This document shows positions 62,701-64,000 of a DNA stretch of 64,000 nt, in pieces. The translations under genes were made by a program, and so were the position numbers. The stretch is taken from assembly GCF_032854445.1 (NCBI RefSeq), contig NC_088301.1:51943187-52007186 (forward strand), in the 5' to 3' direction. Numbering within the stretch: position 1 is the first letter of the stretch; every line of letters begins with the position of its first letter. Under the pieces are notes generated by a model. That model made no database searches and was not told the DNA's origin. It worked only from the letters and a program-made list of their open reading frames with translations. Source of the DNA: Liolophura sinensis. Taxonomy: Eukaryota; Mollusca; Polyplacophora; Chitonida; Chitonidae.

Positions 62701-63619
62701 TACAACCAAACATTAAAACAGAGATGAGGCAAGATGAATTTGAAGCCATTAAAAAGGTTTGTTTCAATTGAGCTATATGTCATTTTTTTATGCTTACCCA
62801 TATAATGTTCCACTGTTAATCATAGTGTTCCACTGTTAATCAGGGCCTGGTACATTAATTATTAAACCCATCATGTCATTGGTTGATGTATATATTTATG
62901 TTTTAATTATTACTTCACTACAGTGTATTTGGTTCACATGAAAAACAATTATGAATGCACCTATTGTGTAGCAATTGTGCTCTTAAATTTGATCATCTTG
63001 AACAATATGTGCTGCTAGTATTGTAATATGAACATTATATACTATTAATCAAAACCTTTTCCCAGATATTTATAGCTTATGTTCTTATGTTCAGACAAAG
63101 GTTCTGCTAACTGTTTTTTAAATCCCCGAAAAATAAATGAAATAATTTGTTTGTTTTTACACTGTTACAGGATTATTATAAAGCTTTAGAAGATGCAGAT
63201 GAAAAAGTTCAATTAGGAAATCAAATATATGAAATGGTGAGTACATATACTTATCAGTTATGCTTGCTATGTCTCAACCCATGAAAGCTGAATAAGTGAA
63301 TATCAGGAAAACAAAAATAAAAGATCAAATATTTTCAATATTTTATTATGCATAAAAATGTAGTTTGTAGAAGAGATATACATGTTCTTTTTGCTGGTGT
63401 ATTCTCATAATTTTTGCGAAGATTCAATGTAAAATGTCATAATTAAAACCATTTTAATTCAGTTTTTCTGAACTATGGCAAAAGTGTGTATTGAACATTA
63501 TGTTAAACCTGTTTCTTTGTAGGTTGAAAGGCATTTAAGAAAACTAGACCAAGAGCTGTCAAAATTTAAGATGGAATTAGAAGCAGACAATGCAGGAATT
63601 ACAGAAGTTTTAGAAAAGA
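59795..63619 (+). CDS. ING3: ING3 (inhibitor of growth 3), 5' part, runs off the window
   Basis: Exons: 59795-59822, 59943-60014, 62650-62756, 63171-63236, 63523-63619; in phase, encoding the first 123 residues, with one base carried into a later exon outside the window. The start MLYLEDYLEMIENLP and the stretches FTEMREMDLQVQ-like (here LTEMREMDLQVQ), KKDYYKALEDADEKVQL and HLRKLDQELSKFKMELEADN are nearly identical to vertebrate ING3. In the family this N-terminal helical domain anchors the protein in the NuA4/TIP60 acetyltransferase complex; the C-terminal PHD finger that reads H3K4me3 must lie beyond the right edge. Exon 1 is only 28 coding nt. Intron 2 is 2.6 kb. Confidence 0.95.
60015..62649. 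other. ING3 intron 2
   Basis: AT-rich intron holding homopolymer tracts (an A-run near 60634-60650, C15 at 61710-61724). No SINE or other gene was seen. Confidence 0.5.
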
Positions 63620-63825
63620 GTAAGTTTTATAAATATTCCCTTTTGGATTATTTTGAATGCCACTGTGTGTTTTTTATTTAACAACAGGAGTTGACTGATT
63701 TAATATGTTTGCCTTCCAATCGATAGGACCCATGAGGTAAGGGCTCAAACCCTTCCTTAATCAGGGAGGTTTCCCCCTCTATCTGTTTGTGGCATTTCAT
63801 AGACAATAAACGATAAAAGAGGCTT

Positions 63826-63845
63826 GGGGGAGGGGGGGGGGGGGG
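63826..63845. repeat. G-tract
   Basis: GGGGGAGGGGGGGGGGGGGG in the last, incomplete ING3 intron. Confidence 0.85.
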
Positions 63846-64000
63846 TGCGTTTGCGCAGTTGTTAGTTGTGAACATGTTTTTCACCACTGTGGTGTGCATA
63901 TCTATATGTCAGAAATGGAATAGTTGGCCAGTATCTTGCCAAAGATTGTTTTTTTACAATCTGTACTCTGGTTTCCTCCACCCTGAGAAGTGATCACCAT

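Overview
This is a piece of an animal nuclear genome. Genes are split into many short exons with GT-AG introns, and introns and spacers are AT-rich. A tRNA-headed SINE with a conserved 3' domain (Nin-DC type, ending in an AATAAATAAATA tail) is scattered through the window, and one copy of a second tRNA-headed SINE is also present. Together with the protein content this suggests a marine lophotrochozoan, most likely a mollusc; the species cannot be named from the sequence.

Six protein genes or partial genes were reconstructed exon by exon. Every splice junction is phase-consistent. In order they are: (1) 71-6815, plus, a MITF/TFEB/TFE3-family bHLH-zipper transcription factor; (2) 14967-19867, plus, a universal stress protein with a Thr/Pro-rich N-terminal extension; (3) 24996-33090, plus, an EFCC1-like EF-hand/coiled-coil protein; (4) 52335-39148, minus, ceramide kinase (CERK), 12 coding exons, 555 residues; (5) 59212-54338, minus, aminomethyltransferase (AMT, glycine-cleavage T-protein), including a 28-codon first exon with the mitochondrial presequence; (6) 59795-63619, plus, the 5' part of ING3, which runs off the right edge. 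AMT and ING3 are divergent, with start codons about 580 bp apart around a CCAAT palindrome and a YY1-like site. AMT and CERK lie in tandem on the minus strand. The genes have unrelated roles: transcription and lysosome control, stress, sphingolipid signalling, glycine catabolism and chromatin.

The spacer between MITF and the stress-protein gene (about 8.1-14.8 kb) is mostly repeats: SINE remnants, a 27-bp minisatellite, and a 2.3-kb satellite that contains five near-identical 126-bp dimers. The CERK transcription unit carries a 73-bp A/T-tract tandem array, SINEs and several foldback (MITE-like) elements. A 510-bp inverted repeat lies downstream of its stop codon, in what may be a long 3'UTR.

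The most interesting observation is a TATA-equipped candidate alternative first exon inside the first MITF intron of the window (start codon at 2419). It would give a short isoform that joins exactly where the vertebrate MITF-M-specific exon joins, and that lacks the Rag-GTPase-binding N-terminus of the long form.
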